Shown: positions 9,906-20,869, counted from the stretch's first letter. The stretch: 64,000 nucleotides of DNA from Chondrosia reniformis (GCA_947172415.1 OX359190.1:4712001-4776000); one strand, 5' to 3'. A program made the numbers and translations. The notes: generated by a model from the letters alone, not told the origin.

Positions 9906-10944
9906 CTATAGGAGGTCCTTTATAGTTCTGCCTGAGCCTAGCTCGTAGAGGTCAGTGCTTAGCAGGTAGGGGAAGCAGGGCTGGTGGGGCCTCTCTGCCT
10001 TGGCTGGGAGCGGAAGCATTCGCTGCTGTGGTGGCCTGGAGCAGAGCATGTTGCACACATTGCGGTAACTACAGGCATCTAGGAACCCCCATTCCAGGAA
10101 AGGCAGACTGGAGCTGTAGGTAGTCTTGTGTTTATCAATCCCGTGTGGCCATGGGCCAGCTCTGGGCGGGGGGTCTCGTGAGGAGGGAGGCTCGTCCACA
10201 CCCCATGGATAGGAGGAGGACCAGTGGCTGGAGCTGCAGCAGAACTTGCAGACTGCAGTGCGCCGGCCCTGCGAGGCTACAAAGCGGGCATACAGGCTTT
10301 GGGTCCACACCTTTCCAGTTGGTGCATCGATTGGAGTCTGCCTAAATTTTGAATGCGCCATCCATCTCCCTGGAATTGGAGATGGGCTTGCAGGATAGTG
10401 TTTGAGTAGGCGGAGAGCTGGGGCAGCATGTGGGGGTGAAAGACACCAAGAGCTGCTGTGAATCTGTGAAAACACTGGAGCCAAGTGAAAATATCGTCCA
10501 CTGTCTTGCGGCTACATTTTGCCAATGCCATAGCATGACAGTGGCAAAGGCTTCCGGAACAGTCCTCCTGTGATAGAGATTGCTGCATTGAGGGGCAGGC
10601 AGGAACCAATGCAGCTCCACAAAGGAGAACTCTTTCAGACATTGGATGAGCTTGGGGGGCAAAGGTTCCCCCGTGTCGCAAACACCCAACTGGGGTACGG
10701 ACGTTGTGTGCATGGGGGACTCCTTGGTAAGGTCTGCTGGGGAGGAATTGCCGATGAAGCCTGGACAAGTCTGGGCAAGGAGGGTGGCTGGTGGGCTTGG
10801 GAGTTGGCAGAGTGCAGGGCTTAGTGTGCCATTTGTGCAGTGGAAGGGATCTGGCCTGGCTGGATGGGAGCAGCTTGTGGACTGCATTGGAGGAAATGAG
10901 AGAAAATTCCAAATTGGGGATGTGCTATCCGGTGTGCTTTGCAT
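9906..10944 (-). pseudogene. DIRS gag-like protein
   Basis: Three overlapping minus-strand frames must be combined: a Ser/Pro-rich part, then DDIFTWLQCFHRFTAALGVF with HPHMLPQLSAYSNTILQAHL, and finally FRQTPIDAPTGKVWTQSLYA with CKFCCSSSHWSSSYP. The layout (helical segment, W-T/S-L motif, terminal Cys/His knuckle) fits the putative gag of DIRS elements and lies just upstream of the RT. The assignment rests partly on position. Confidence 0.55.
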
Positions 10945-11325
10945 GTATGAATATGCATTTAACAGGAGGGATAGAGGCCGCTACTGCGTGCTACGGCGTG
11001 CTGCTGCCTGGCTGCATGTAGCCTGCGTGAGTGTGCATGTGTGTACCTACTTATCCCGCCCTGGGCTTGCACGGAATGCTGCAAAAATATGCAGTATTCA
11101 CCCACTTTTTGTGCGGGGAACATAGGGAATGCTATATATGCCGCGTGCGAGCCACATTACTGGTTATCGATCAAGCGAGTGTGGGACTTACCCGAAGAGG
11201 TCGGCACTAAACCACTATCCAGCAGCATCGCAGGGGAGATTTGGTTACTCGAATTTGACGTTAATTTCTGCCAGATGATCTATCCTGGGAAAATGTAAGA
11301 CTGCAGACTCTAATATCTGTTGGGC

Positions 11326-11520
11326 TTATGTTTGCGTCAATTCTGCGAGATCCAGGAGTTGTGGGATGTCCTGCTGCTGGTCGTCCTGAGAAGGGGCGCT
11401 GGGTGACTCTGAGGTGGCCATTCCATGCGAAGGAATTGTCAGAAGTCGAGAGCCTTTTGGAAGTAACTTCTTGTAGGGGCAGATTGCTCCAAAGCGCACG
11501 AGGTATTTAATGCTTCGCAC
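11326..11520 (-). CDS. Possible start of the DIRS gag
   Basis: A minus-strand ORF containing MATSESPSAPSQDDQQQDIP then QLLDLAELTQ, Ser/Gln/Asp-rich. It lies upstream of and in the same orientation as the gag-like frames. It has no recognisable domain and the link to gag is only positional. Confidence 0.25.
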   Translation of the reverse strand: MRSIKYLVRFGAICPYKKLLPKGSRLLTIPSHGMATSESPSAPSQDDQQQDIPQLLDLAELTQT

Positions 11521-11649
11521 TTATATCATTTTTAGCAGGTTGCCTGTAGCCGCTACGAATAACGCCTGCTATTGGTTTCATATCGTGAGATCACCTGGTC
11601 ATATTAACTTTGTTTATGAAACATAAACCTGATTTATACCGAAATAGGC

Positions 11650-12080
11650 CCAATTTTGATATTCCTCATTTTTTTCTTTCAAATGAGCTAGCGCTAACAT
11701 GCGAACTTACGCAGGTACATACAAGTACTAAGTCATATGAATCTTTTTGAACTAGGGAATAGGCTACCCTAGAATTCTACATGCTTAATCTGCAGCATGT
11801 TACTTTTGAAGGTGCCAAATTTAAGGCCTCTTTGAGCGCCATTGTAAAATCAAGTTTCAAATTCTCTGTATATAAATAAGTAACTTGAGTTAGAAATATT
11901 TGTGGTACTACTAGTAGATAGTACTAGTGATCGAATTACGCAGTCGCTTTGCAGGGCCTATATACAGTCGTGTTCTTAACGCTTATGTCCTTTAATATCC
12001 TAAAGTGAATGTTAAAGAATGGTAGAAAACTTACTTGAGAAATTTGGAATCTTTTCGGATGCCAATTTTATAATTTTGAG
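11650..12080 (+). repeat. Repeat D, copy D1
   Basis: A ~430-bp stretch found again at 30530-30953 in the same orientation. Shared blocks include GAGCTAGCGCTAACATGCG or close variants, GCAGGTACATACAAGTA, AGGGAATAGGCTACCCTAGA and TTTAATATCCTAAA. In both places it abuts a family B element, so D may be part of a longer B-type element. Confidence 0.8.
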
Positions 12081-12157
12081 CTCTTGATTATATTGTCTAA
12101 TCTGCAACTTTATTTCAGTTTTCACCAAGAAAACTTTCAAAGCAAATATTAAGAAAA

Positions 12158-12563
12158 ACAAGTATTTTGAGCTTACAAAACTCGTGGGGCACCTGGCACC
12201 CCTTCAAAACTTGAACTACTTGCTGGTTTTTAGATATCCGGTTAACCGATTCAGGTCGTTGCTTGATTGCCGTCATTTCAAGGCCATATCTTGCAGAAAC
12301 CGTTTTTGTGCAAGCTTTACATTACATAGTATTAGTAAGGTTTGGTTTTAGAATCCATTTCATTTGTTCACTGTTCTATGCTAAGGAAGAGAAAGCTAGT
12401 TTTTAAGCTAGAAAACGAAAGCCAGCCGGACGTCAGTCATTTTGGTTACAATAATATATATATATGTATATTGGAACTTGTACTGTATATACGTTACGAA
12501 CAGGAAGCCATACATTAACATAATTTCTGAAAACAATATAGGGGCGCCTACAGTGCCCCCAAA
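12158..12563 (-). repeat. Family B element, copy B1
   Basis: In reverse orientation: 5' end at ~12563 with GGGGCACTGTAGGCGCCCC, then TATTGTTTTCAGAAATTATG. Then comes an ATG opening MTDVRLAFVF-stop, and a 3' end at ~12158 with GGTGCCCCACGAG and the hairpin ending TACTTG. The general plan equals family A but the terminal sequences differ. Confidence 0.75.
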
Positions 12564-13010
12564 AGAGGCAATACAAGTTAAATGAAAACTTTCAAAAATT
12601 AATGGATATACTAGAATTAGGGATCGATGTGCCCAAACATAGAAGTGATGTGTATAGTTAAGTTTCAGTATGCCACTTCTGCAATGTTAACCTTACCATA
12701 TAATCACTTTCTTGTCGTTACTTGGCTACTGAACCAAAAGCTGTTTTTTGTGACATATTGCTTGCATGTGCATTGTATACTGCTTAGTTACAATGTTACT
12801 AATAATTCTTGTATACCTACGTACTTAATTGGACTTTTCGACTCTAGGAAAACATTACACCTCAATAAAAAAGCATTGCACCTCATTACGTATACAAACA
12901 CTGCGCCCACAATATCCCACCCTCGTTCTATCACATTTGAAAGGAAATGGCGTCAAGGCATCGTGACACTTCGATCCACAGGATGGTGCAGATCCTTCTC
13001 GGTGATTCCA
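12564..13010. other. Unassigned; no gene recognised
   Basis: A 139-codon plus-strand ORF overlaps this stretch, but its composition is that of chance ORFs in AT-rich DNA and its 3' part runs into the minisatellite. Nothing else is seen. Confidence 0.4.
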
Positions 13011-13014
13011 CGGA

Positions 13015-13150
13015 CACTTCGTGAGGTGTACGCAGATGATTCGTAAGGTATCCGCAGAAAATTCGTGAGGTGTCCGCAGACAATTCGTGAGGTGTCTGCA
13101 GACAATTCGGGAGGTGTCCACGGACCCTTTGTAAAGTGTCTGCGGCCGCT
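13015..13150. repeat. 22-bp minisatellite, about six units
   Basis: Imperfect tandem units such as TTCGTGAGGTGTCCGCAGAC plus two bases, with variants reading CTGCAGACAA, CCACGGACCC and CTGCGGCCGC. The period is 22 bp. The period is not a multiple of three, so overlapping ORFs read in rotated frames and are not coding evidence. Confidence 0.85.
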
Positions 13151-13214
13151 TCTCGGATGACTGCACTTCGCCGCACAGGAATCTGCAGATTACCTATACA
13201 GCACATCCACGGAA

Positions 13215-13240
13215 AATAGTAAGTTATTTGTGACGTGTAC
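13215..13240. repeat. Solo terminal repeat resembling the Tc1/BEN element end
   Basis: TTTGTGACGTGTACCGTATA at about 13227 is close to the right end of the 16.5-19.1 kb element (ATTGTGACGCGTACCGTA). No matching left end was found nearby, so this is a remnant or a chance match. Confidence 0.35.
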
Positions 13241-13345
13241 CGTATATAACTCAGGAAAATCACATATATATATATATATTCATATTATGGATGTATATTA
13301 CAGGTTCATACCCAGCAAATAGAACACTTAATTTATACATTAATA

Positions 13346-13414
13346 TTTTTAGGGGCTGCCAGAGGCAGCCCCCTCTATTGTTTTCCTAACGCGATTTATG
13401 TATGGCTTCATGTT

Positions 13415-13449
<35 letters not shown>

Positions 13450-13749
13450 TACATATAATACGAGTTCATACGCAACTATTACAACACATTTTATACGTCG
13501 ATATATGTATAATACGAGTTCATACGCAACTATTGTAACACTTAATTTATACGTCAATACATCGTTTTTGCAAATGGCGGCGTTCATGAAGCTTTAGTTA
13601 ACGAAGCTTTTCTGTCGCTATTTATAATTTTCAGGACACTTAAGTGTCCTCAATCGTTAGGATTAAGAATGCCCAACGATGCGACCAAGTAGTTCGAGTA
13701 AATTTGGGGGGGGCAGCAGCCCCATGAGTTTTTAAACTCGAACTACTTG
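13346..13749 (+). repeat. Family A short element, copy A3 (complete)
   Basis: A full-length copy: 5' hairpin GGGGCTGCC/GGCAGCCCC, an expanded (AT)n tract at 13420-13450, two leader repeats, MAAF-like ATG (here GCGGCGTTCATGAAGCTT, then TAG), 3' GCAGCCCCATGAG and hairpin ending ACTACTTG. Confidence 0.85.
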
Positions 13750-14055
13750 TTTTGTTTTTCTTTTAACAGAAAAATAATACACTGAAACATATATGTATAT
13801 GAATAAATATAAGTAAAAGTTACGTACATGTAATCACATTGGTGATAAATCCTGACTAAATAATAATAATAATAATAATAGAGTTACACATGCACATGCA
13901 ATGGACATTGTTAAAAGCTCCAGCAGTGCCTTGCACTGCTTCAGTAGTTGAAGAAATCTGGGCAAGACAGCTGGCCAGTGATTCCCAGAACTGATACAGA
14001 GTTCCCTCACTGGACTGCCACAGACAGCCTTTGGAAGAGGTAGGTGGTAGATCTT

Positions 14056-14916
14056 TCATCCCCAGATGCTTGAGCCAAACGCTGACCCAGCTCCTTTAGG
14101 AAAGCCATGGTCTGTGGCTACTAGGGTGAAGGCATGTGTGGGGTTGAGGTGGGCGTACTTTGCCGTCTTCCTCTCCTCTGCCAAAGCTGCTACAGCTCCT
14201 GCCTCCCTGGTGGCACTTGATGAATAGGAAGAGGCAAAAGTGTCGGGGTAGGTCGCGTCCCACACCAGCAACTTTCCATTCTTCCAGGGGGCCACTGTGA
14301 TGCCGTCAGGGCGCTTGCCACCCGTATGGTAGAGGCCCAACGGCTCCAGACGCGATGGTACTTTGGCTGCAACCAAGGCTCTGTGTGTGATGTCATTCAC
14401 TGCCGCATGTCGATGGAGGCGCCCTTCGCTCCACCGACACCTGAGCCCATGTGTTGCAAGGCTGTCTACCTCATCCCCACAGTGGTGGCAAGAATGTGGC
14501 CTACATAGGGGTGCGCCAAGACGGAGGCCTGTTGCTACCCTGATGGTATCGATATCCATATGCAGACCAAGAGATGCGATGGGCAAAGCATTCAGCCAGG
14601 TTCCCGACTCTTTGGCAGTAGAAGCGAGCAGGCGGGCACGTGATCTGCGATCTTGTGCATACCGCAGCAGGGAATCAGCCCGGGCAGATGCCCTCCGGGT
14701 ATCCCAAGCCTTCTGTCGTTGTTGGTCTACACCCTCGGGAGGCACTTGATTGTGGCCTGAGGACCAAAGAAAACTGGCGTCATCCACGTTGGGGAGTGGG
14801 GAGCCTTGAAGGTGGATTGGAACGATGCGGTTGACAAGGTCAGAAGCAGCAGCAGCCGAGGCCAGGAAGGTAGAAGGTGCTAGCTGCACTGCACTCTGGA
14901 TACCTAGTCCCCCCAT
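14056..14916 (-). pseudogene. LINE ORF2 C-terminal region
   Basis: A 286-codon open stretch beginning MGGLGIQSAVQLAPSTFLAS and containing SRARLLASTAKESGTWLNAL, RVATGLRLGAPLC, then a zinc-finger-like CHHCGDEVDSLATHGLRC, and KRPDGITVAPWKNGKLLVWD. This post-RT region is common to a LINE group abundant in marine invertebrates. The reading continues with a shift past 14056 (QFWESLASC equivalents) toward the tail. No stop lies within 286 codons, so this piece is comparatively young. Confidence 0.75.
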
Positions 14917-15380
14917 CCTTACAGGAAGTGTGGCTTATGTCCATGCTGGGTCATCCCCACTGAAGTGTATGTTTGTGATGGCACTCAGGGTTGATCTTAA
15001 GAGCTCGTCACACTCCTGCATCACCGGGGAAAGAAAACAGGGTGCAGTTCTGAGGTTGTAGAGGAGTCTTGGGAGCGCAAAGGAGTGCTTCAGTAGGAGG
15101 AGGGCATCTTGGGCAGTCAGGCAACGCAGCTGGTGGATGCTCAGGCAGAACAGAAGGGCCCCAAGGAGTCCCCCTGTTGTACTCCTTCTGCAGATTGGAT
15201 GGTAGCATCACTCCAGGAGAGAGATGATGGTGAGGAGTAGGCTGAATGCACAAAAGGGTAGAGTGTAGGCGCATGTTCCAGAACAGCATCTAGCATCCTG
15301 TGTCTGTAGATGGAGTAAAAGCATTCTGGAAGTCCAACTTCAGAACTGCCTTGCCATGGTTTATGTCACGCAAGTAGAGC

Positions 15381-15767
15381 CTAACTGCATGGACAGCTGC
15401 CTCCCTTGACCCTGAAACCTAGCTGTCGAGGGGCCAAGAGGTTCCCCATCCCATTCATGACCAGGCTCCCAACCACCTTTGCAGTGAGACGACTCAGTGT
15501 ACAGCTTACTGCAATAGGCCGAATATCTCCTTGTTTCTTGTGAAGGGCTCTCAGATTGGCTTTAAAGAAGAAAGGACGAACGGATGATGGAGTTGTACCT
15601 TCTAGCACCAGCTGCACAAAGGAAACGAGAGCGGGGAGAAGCACTTGACGGCTGTCCCTATCTGATAGAATATCCTTTAAGTGCTGAGGTCTGAGGCCAT
15701 CTGGCCCTCCAGCGGATCCCTTGGGAAAGGAGTGGATTGCCCGTATGACCTCTTCTTCAGTCACCAT
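15381..15767 (-). pseudogene. LINE ORF2 reverse transcriptase, N-terminal blocks
   Basis: The frame reads EVIRAIHSFPKGSAGGPDGL, RPQHLKDIL, FFFKANLRALHKKQGDIRPI and AVSCTLSRLTAKVV. These are RT blocks 1-2 of a non-LTR element (SAGGPDGL, RPI.v...R...K). The YADD block would fall in the broken region 15380-14920. A GQG-like LGFRVKG remnant ends the frame. Confidence 0.75.
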
Positions 15768-16148
15768 GATGGTACACTGTTGTGTGTTCCCTTCGAATGG
15801 TGGGATGCCAGGGTCAGGACGTGGGGATGGGTGCTTCTCCTTGAGGGCTTCAAAAGTGACGCATTAATGAGTGCCAATGTGTCATCAGATCAAGCCAATC
15901 TTACTGCACCCCTGAAATCGCCCTCCTCGAGCTTTGCTGACACGCGCGCTGCCAGAATAGCCATCTGTTCGTCTGATTCAGAGTGACTTTTCCTGATACT
16001 GGGCCGATTTGGGGCAGATGATGGATCACTTTCTTCTCTCAACTGGTTGTTGATTGCTGTTGCCAGAGACCTAGTACAGTAACTGTTATAATTCATGCAG
16101 TAATGTAGAATTGGAAATTTCATAACACCATTGCCAATCATATATATT

Positions 16149-16406
16149 TTAATTACCTAAGGTGTGCCAACATCCATAAGTATATAGGAGATCTGTCATG
16201 TCACAGGTGGTGCTTTCTACTTCCTCATCATCCCTAATATTGACAAGGTCTGTAAGGACCCATGGTTGAGGCAAACACTCTGGTGACATGTATGGCTTAC
16301 TGTCCTCCACAGTAAATTGCTCCCATTCTTGGCATGACTCAGGTGAAAGCCAAGCCTTCCACTTTTTCAAGTCAGTACTAAAAGTGGTAAGAAATAGTTT
16401 GTCCAT
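16149..16406 (-). CDS. Unknown minus-strand ORF
   Basis: 85 codons with Trp/Glu-rich text (KWKAWLSPESCQEWEQF, CDMTDLLYTYG). It lies between the LINE and the Tc1 element. No family is recognised. It may be a 5' segment of the LINE locus or a host exon. Confidence 0.25.
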   Translation of the reverse strand: MDKLFLTTFSTDLKKWKAWLSPESCQEWEQFTVEDSKPYMSPECLPQPWVLTDLVNIRDDEEVESTTCDMTDLLYTYGCWHTLGN

Positions 16407-16739
16407 ACAAGGTGAGCAGATTTTAGGATTTCACGTTAGTATACCCTGTATGCAGTGTAAAAAGCTTAATTGGGTAAATGAATATAATCTCATACGGTAC
16501 GCGTCACAATAAGCACTTATGGTGTTGAGTAGCGAGTGCCTCTATATTCACCTCGACAAGTACTAGCCACACACTGAAGCCTCGCTAATCAATAGGTTAA
16601 ACAATGCAATGTAGATTAACACATAGAGCTGTTAAATCGATTGAATTTTAACGCCTCGGTCTTTTGTCAAAATATCTAGAATTTGTGATTATAAGGTTGT
16701 GGAAGAATTGTAACTCTGCGTGAAGTTAAAAGTATTATT

Positions 16740-17690
16740 TTTTAGCGACATCGAAGAAACTCTCAAGAAGGAAGGAATTGCAGTATCATATACAGCGATA
16801 TATTGATTTCATAAACGTTTCATAAAGACTAAATCGTTTAAGGATTCCAAAAGAAGTGGGAGGCCACCAAAACTGAATGAGGAAGATCTTACCTTAATAG
16901 ATCAATAGTTATTGGCAAATGATGAGCTATCTTCAAGAGAAATCCAGAAAAAACAATTGAGAACAAAAGCGTCAGCTTAACTACTATCCAGAGAACATTG
17001 AAGAAAAAGCTGAATTTGATCTACTCTACCCCAAAGTATTGCCAATTAATCAGAGATGTCAACAAGGCAAAAAGACTAGTTTTCTCTGAGGATGTTCTAG
17101 CATGCAAGGATACCTTTGATGATGTGTTTTTTACTGATGAGTGTACAGTACAACTTAGCAGATACTACAGAAAATGCAGATATAAGAAAGGAATAGCAAG
17201 ACCTTTGGAGCCAAAACCCAAGCATCCACTGAAGGTTCACATTTGGTCATATCTAAACAAGGGCCTATGTATATTTATGTATATTTTCAGGTAATATAGA
17301 TGCAGATTTGTTTTATACAAATACTTGGATCGTGTTTAGTACAATTTTTAAAGGATAACCCTGACATTAAACGTTTTCAACAAGATAACGACCCCAAGCA
17401 CACCTCAATAAAAGCAAAATCTTTCATGGAAGAGAAGAACATTAATTAGTGGAAAACTCCACCAGAGAGCCCAGATCTAAACCCAATTGAAAAGGTCTGG
17501 GCTCAACTTAAAGAACATCTGTGTCATCCAGTCAAGCCTTTAACCCAAAAAGAATTAGTAAAAGGAATTGAAACCTTTGGGCAACCAAGATGACGAAGGA
17601 ACTTTGCACAAGATATATTAATCATTTGCAAAAGGTACTTCCAAAAATGGTGGAATGCAAAGGTGCAGGTACAGAAGAATGTCTGCTACT
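16740..17690 (+). pseudogene. Tc1/mariner transposase, decayed
   Basis: Plus-strand reading gives an HTH region (DIEETLKKEGIAVSYTAIY), a GRPPKLNEED linker (GRPR-like), then VFFTDECTVQL (first catalytic Asp), FQQDNDPKHTS (second Asp) and PPESPDLNPIEKVWAQLKEH (DLNPIE with the third acidic residue). All three catalytic segments can be placed. Several stops (for example after AIY and IDQ) and shifts make it non-functional. A 98-codon open piece at 16998-17294 is the longest remnant. Confidence 0.8.
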
Positions 17691-17803
17691 ATCAATTTTC
17701 TTGTATATTAATTATTACAGATATATACTGAATATAATTATGTGGTTAAAAGTTTTTGTATAATAATAGAAAATAGTAAAACTAGTTTTGGAAGTTCATG
17801 CAA

Positions 17804-18859
17804 TCAGATTCTCTTTTTCCTGTTAGCCCTTCTCCACCATTCGTTAAGGGCATCTTTGCAAGCCTGCCATGAAACATTCTTCTCTTCACCTTCTTTTAAC
17901 TGGAAGTGTGCAAAACTCTTCATCTCCACAGTTTTTAGCAAATCCATCGCAATGGGGTGCTTTCCTAGAGTACCACTACAAGTAGATATTGCCCTTAAAT
18001 GTGCTGGCAGCTTTCTTTTCACTAATTCTCGAGCAAACTTTGTCCTTGTAGGAGTTGGATTAACTGCTTTAAGCACTTTACCAATTTCACTATCATCAGT
18101 GTAATACTGTAACATTCCAGCAGTGCTAGCATAAGTGTCTTGTTGATGTGGGGAAAATGCCTCTGACGAAAACACATGGCCTTGTATAGGTGTAATTAGC
18201 AGGGTCTGACTAATTTCATGTGATGGAATACAGGTAATTTCCTCTTGCTTTTTAAGAATAGTCTTCTGTTTACTTTGCAAATCTGTATCTAACTCCATTA
18301 ACTTAGAGACTTCACTGTTCATCTTTGTCGCAATCTCTTTCTTTGTTTCATACAGCTGATCATAAAGGATGGCATCCTTCATATCAGCAATGGCATCTTT
18401 CTCGGAATCAATAGTTAAAGGTTCTACGGATTCTGGTCTTTCTGTGGTAGGCCCTGATGCAATGCTCAACACCTTAGGAATGTCCCTCTTCTGGATTAGC
18501 TTTATTTTCTTGGCCACTAAAAAGGAGTCTTTCTGGTACTGATTATTAATTTCATTTTCTTCATTTCCTGGCTTTCTTTTCTTTGCCACTGTCCTTACCT
18601 TGTCTTTATGATAACTTATTTCTTTTTCTACATTTTCTGGTTTTCCCTTATTTTTAACATATCTTTTATGAGGGGCTTTAACAATTCTTCCTTTTTGTCC
18701 AGGCCTGCTTCCGTTAATTTTGCATAGTGTCACCTCTTGGCCAATCTTAAAAGGTGGTTTCTCGACAACGCTACGAATATTAATATCATAGATGATGCCA
18801 TCAAATTTGCCTCCAATCCACTCAATCTGTATCCAATTGTCTGTGTTCTTAGTTGCCAT
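17804..18859 (-). CDS. BEN-like domain protein (transposon-borne), intact ORF
   Basis: A 351-codon ORF from ATG at 18859. The N-terminal ~50 residues (NWIQIEWIGGKFDGIIYDIN, then FKIGQEVTLCKINGSRPGQKG) look like a small beta-rich SH3/Tudor-like module. Residues ~60-230 are basic, Lys/Glu-rich and probably disordered or coiled-coil. The C-terminal ~100 residues (GKVLKAVNPTPTRTKFAREL, RAISTCSGTLGKHPIAMDLL, WQACKDALNEWWRR) resemble a BEN DNA-binding domain. It ends in a basic tail NRKKRI. The frame is fully open while the neighbouring transposase is wrecked. BEN assignment is moderate. It could be an accessory protein of the element or a captured host gene. Confidence 0.65.
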   Translation of the reverse strand: MATKNTDNWIQIEWIGGKFDGIIYDINIRSVVEKPPFKIGQEVTLCKINGSRPGQKGRIVKAPHKRYVKNKGKPENVEKEISYHKDKVRTVAKKRKPGNEENEINNQYQKDSFLVAKKIKLIQKRDIPKVLSIASGPTTERPESVEPLTIDSEKDAIADMKDAILYDQLYETKKEIATKMNSEVSKLMELDTDLQSKQKTILKKQEEITCIPSHEISQTLLITPIQGHVFSSEAFSPHQQDTYASTAGMLQYYTDDSEIGKVLKAVNPTPTRTKFARELVKRKLPAHLRAISTCSGTLGKHPIAMDLLKTVEMKSFAHFQLKEGEEKNVSWQACKDALNEWWRRANRKKRI

Positions 18860-19129
18860 TGCTAACGTTTTGAATCAAAAATTCGGCTCTTTTACAACGA
18901 ATGAAAAATAATAATATGCCTCGAGGTGACACTCATTTGTAGACTTTAACTTCGTTAGCACTTTAAAGATCACTCAATAGGATGCTTTAATTCTTTAACA
19001 GCTTACGAACCACTCGATTAGTACTTTGTAAACACTCGCTGCTCGACACTATAGGCACTTATTGTGACGCGTACCGTACCTGATATCATTTTTGTACTAA
19101 CCAGATATGTTTTCTTCACCATTTCTCTT

Positions 19130-20400
19130 AAATTTTCGATAACATTTGATCAATATCCTCATGGGTGTGTCCAACAGGTAGGAAGTTGATCCTTAACTAT
19201 ATGCACGGACATGGAAGGCACTGAGTAAATATATGCGTATGCAAGTATATACATGACAAGATGTCTTACAATCACCTTATTAAATATCTTCAATTCAACC
19301 AAGATGGTACAGAGTGAAAAGATGTTTTTGGTTTTGTTTTCTGTGAAACAGTTATCTAGCTGCAAATATAGGATATCAGAAATGTGACCTTCCCCTTTAC
19401 AGGGATTTTCAATGACATCCAGTAATATAATCATCGTAAGATAACTATCATGTGGACATTGGAGTAGATCCACATATGCATGTGCCTTCTTTCCTCTTGC
19501 CTCCCTTGTATGAATCAGCACTCCTTTCAGCATAGCATAGTAGATTGGAAAAATTTGTAAATTGATACGATAAGTCGTAATAATATGTTAAATTAAATAA
19601 CACCTGTAATATGTGTTCTTATCCTCTACAAAGTTTAGGAAGAATTTTTGATAGTTGTCAGAGCCGGTAGATTGGCCTTAACCTGATCCATGCCATCCAG
19701 TACCACACTTTTGAGGTTCCCGCCTTGATTTTTCCCAATGTGAGTAATACTTCTCTTGTTCAAGTCTGCAAAATGTTTAGTATGTGTATGTCACACCTCT
19801 GTGAATATTATACTTAGTCCTGATCTTGAAGGTTCCTTAATGTAAATATGACTTACCTTTCTCATTAAAGTACACCGTCTTGTCACAATCAGAGTATCCT
19901 GGCTCAGTGTTCAAAATCTGTTTAATTAGATAAGTGTATAATTTCGGTAAGAAAGGAATTCGTTTAAACTGTTATGCAAAGTATGTGACGCATTTTTAGG
20001 GTTATATAATAGTGTTTCCAGACTTTTGATGTTTTTACGTAGTCTAGGAATAAGGTGTTCCTGAAATCCTAAAAAGGTTTGGAATAATTCTTTACTGCAT
20101 AATACTCACTTTGGTTTGTATAGAATAACCAATCAATAATCATCCGGATAAAGTTTTGGCCACTTATATCTCAAAAACTACGAAAGCTATAAACTTTAAA
20201 TAAACACCATTACACAGGCCTTCTGAGAGAACATAGTGTGCACAATCACGGATTTCTATTTCACTGTATCTTTGTGCTAGTGACAATTGTAGAGGGTATC
20301 CGAAAATATCAATTTTCTGCCTATCTGATGAATATTTGGTCATAACACTGTAATCAAGTGAAATATTGAGGAATGTCAACGCAAGTGTCTCCTTTACAAT
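19130..20400 (-). pseudogene. Multi-exon transposon-associated gene with DUF7869-like core
   Basis: One exon ends in EPGYSDCDKTVYFNEK with a perfect GTAAGT donor (about 19855). The next begins after TTTTGCAG near 19763 and carries SVVLDGMDQVKANLPAL. A third piece (19533-19159) has KKAHAYVDLLQCPHDSYLTM and DILYLQLDNCFTENKTKNIF, and in a shifted frame FLPVGHTHEDIDQML at about 19190-19135. The DGMDQ...LQLDNC.ENK...VGHTHEDID order is characteristic of a large family of uncharacterised proteins in eukaryotic genomes, which I associate with the DUF7869 label. The frameshift between LDNC and GHTHED and a weak upstream part (20379-20164) point to a pseudogene. Confidence 0.55.
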
Positions 20401-20869
20401 GTGTAAATTAGAGCCTGAAACTTGATGTCTTGACTAAACTCTACCAGTCTATCCACTGCTCTTCGGCAAATCAATTTTCGGCCGCGATAATTTACGTTTT
20501 CCATAGATTCTGTGCTATGTATAGAGATCTTGCTATCAAATGAAGAGGAAAGTTACATTAGAAGTATTAATCCTTATATACTAGTATATATATATAGAGA
20601 GAGAGATTTAGTAAACTTTGACAAAACTGCAACCTGTAAAGTACGTAGGGTCAGGGATATACATAACTTACGTAAGTTATTAATTTCGCCTCGTAGGTGC
20701 TTTGCTGAAGGAACACTGTGTAATCTATTTCCTTTTAGTCCTTTTAAATGACGGTTCATGTAGTTGTAATTAGGCATATACGTATACACACATGTACCGA
20801 TGACCAGCCGCACACTGGTGAAATCTTCCAATTGAAATGCTACATTTTAGGCTGCAAACACAGTGCAAG

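Larger units (their letters stand above)
7242..11520 (-). mobile_element. Degenerate DIRS-type retroelement
   Basis: On the minus strand, reading from ~11.5 kb down to 7.2 kb, the domain order is gag-like, reverse transcriptase, RNase H, tyrosine recombinase. That order, with a tyrosine recombinase in place of an integrase, defines DIRS elements. All domains contain frameshifts or stops. The split terminal repeats expected of DIRS were not identified. GC content is visibly higher than in the flanks, so it probably represents one insertion. Confidence 0.8.
13856..15990 (-). mobile_element. LINE (non-LTR) retrotransposon ORF2, 3' complete, decayed
   Basis: Minus-strand frames cover part of the RT and the whole C-terminal region of a LINE ORF2. 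At the 3' end lies a (TTA/TAT)n tail at 13861-13880, the usual simple-repeat tail. The coding frame is broken several times between 14916 and 15990. The clade is uncertain. Confidence 0.75.
16493..19078. mobile_element. Complete Tc1/mariner element with a BEN-like gene inside
   Basis: The inverted repeat CGGTACGCGTCACAATAAG starts at 16495 and is mirrored exactly from 19076. Similarity continues imperfectly to about 45 bp (GTAGCGAGTG / GCAGCGAGTG). The 2-bp TA duplications are at 16493-16494 and 19077-19078. Inside lie a plus-strand Tc1-type transposase pseudogene (16740-17690) and a minus-strand 351-codon intact ORF (17804-18859) in convergent orientation. The two genes fill the element, leaving about 245 bp at each end. 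Confidence 0.85.

Noticed and set aside
7651-11298. Plus-strand ORFs across the DIRS region
   Set aside because: All are antisense shadows of minus-strand gag, RT, RNase H and recombinase frames.
12855-13263. Minus-strand ORFs of 103 and 110 codons
   Set aside because: They translate the 22-bp minisatellite in rotating frames.
13420-13450. (AT)n arrays as origins or promoters
   Set aside because: They recur at the same position in family A copies and vary in length, so they are element-internal microsatellites.
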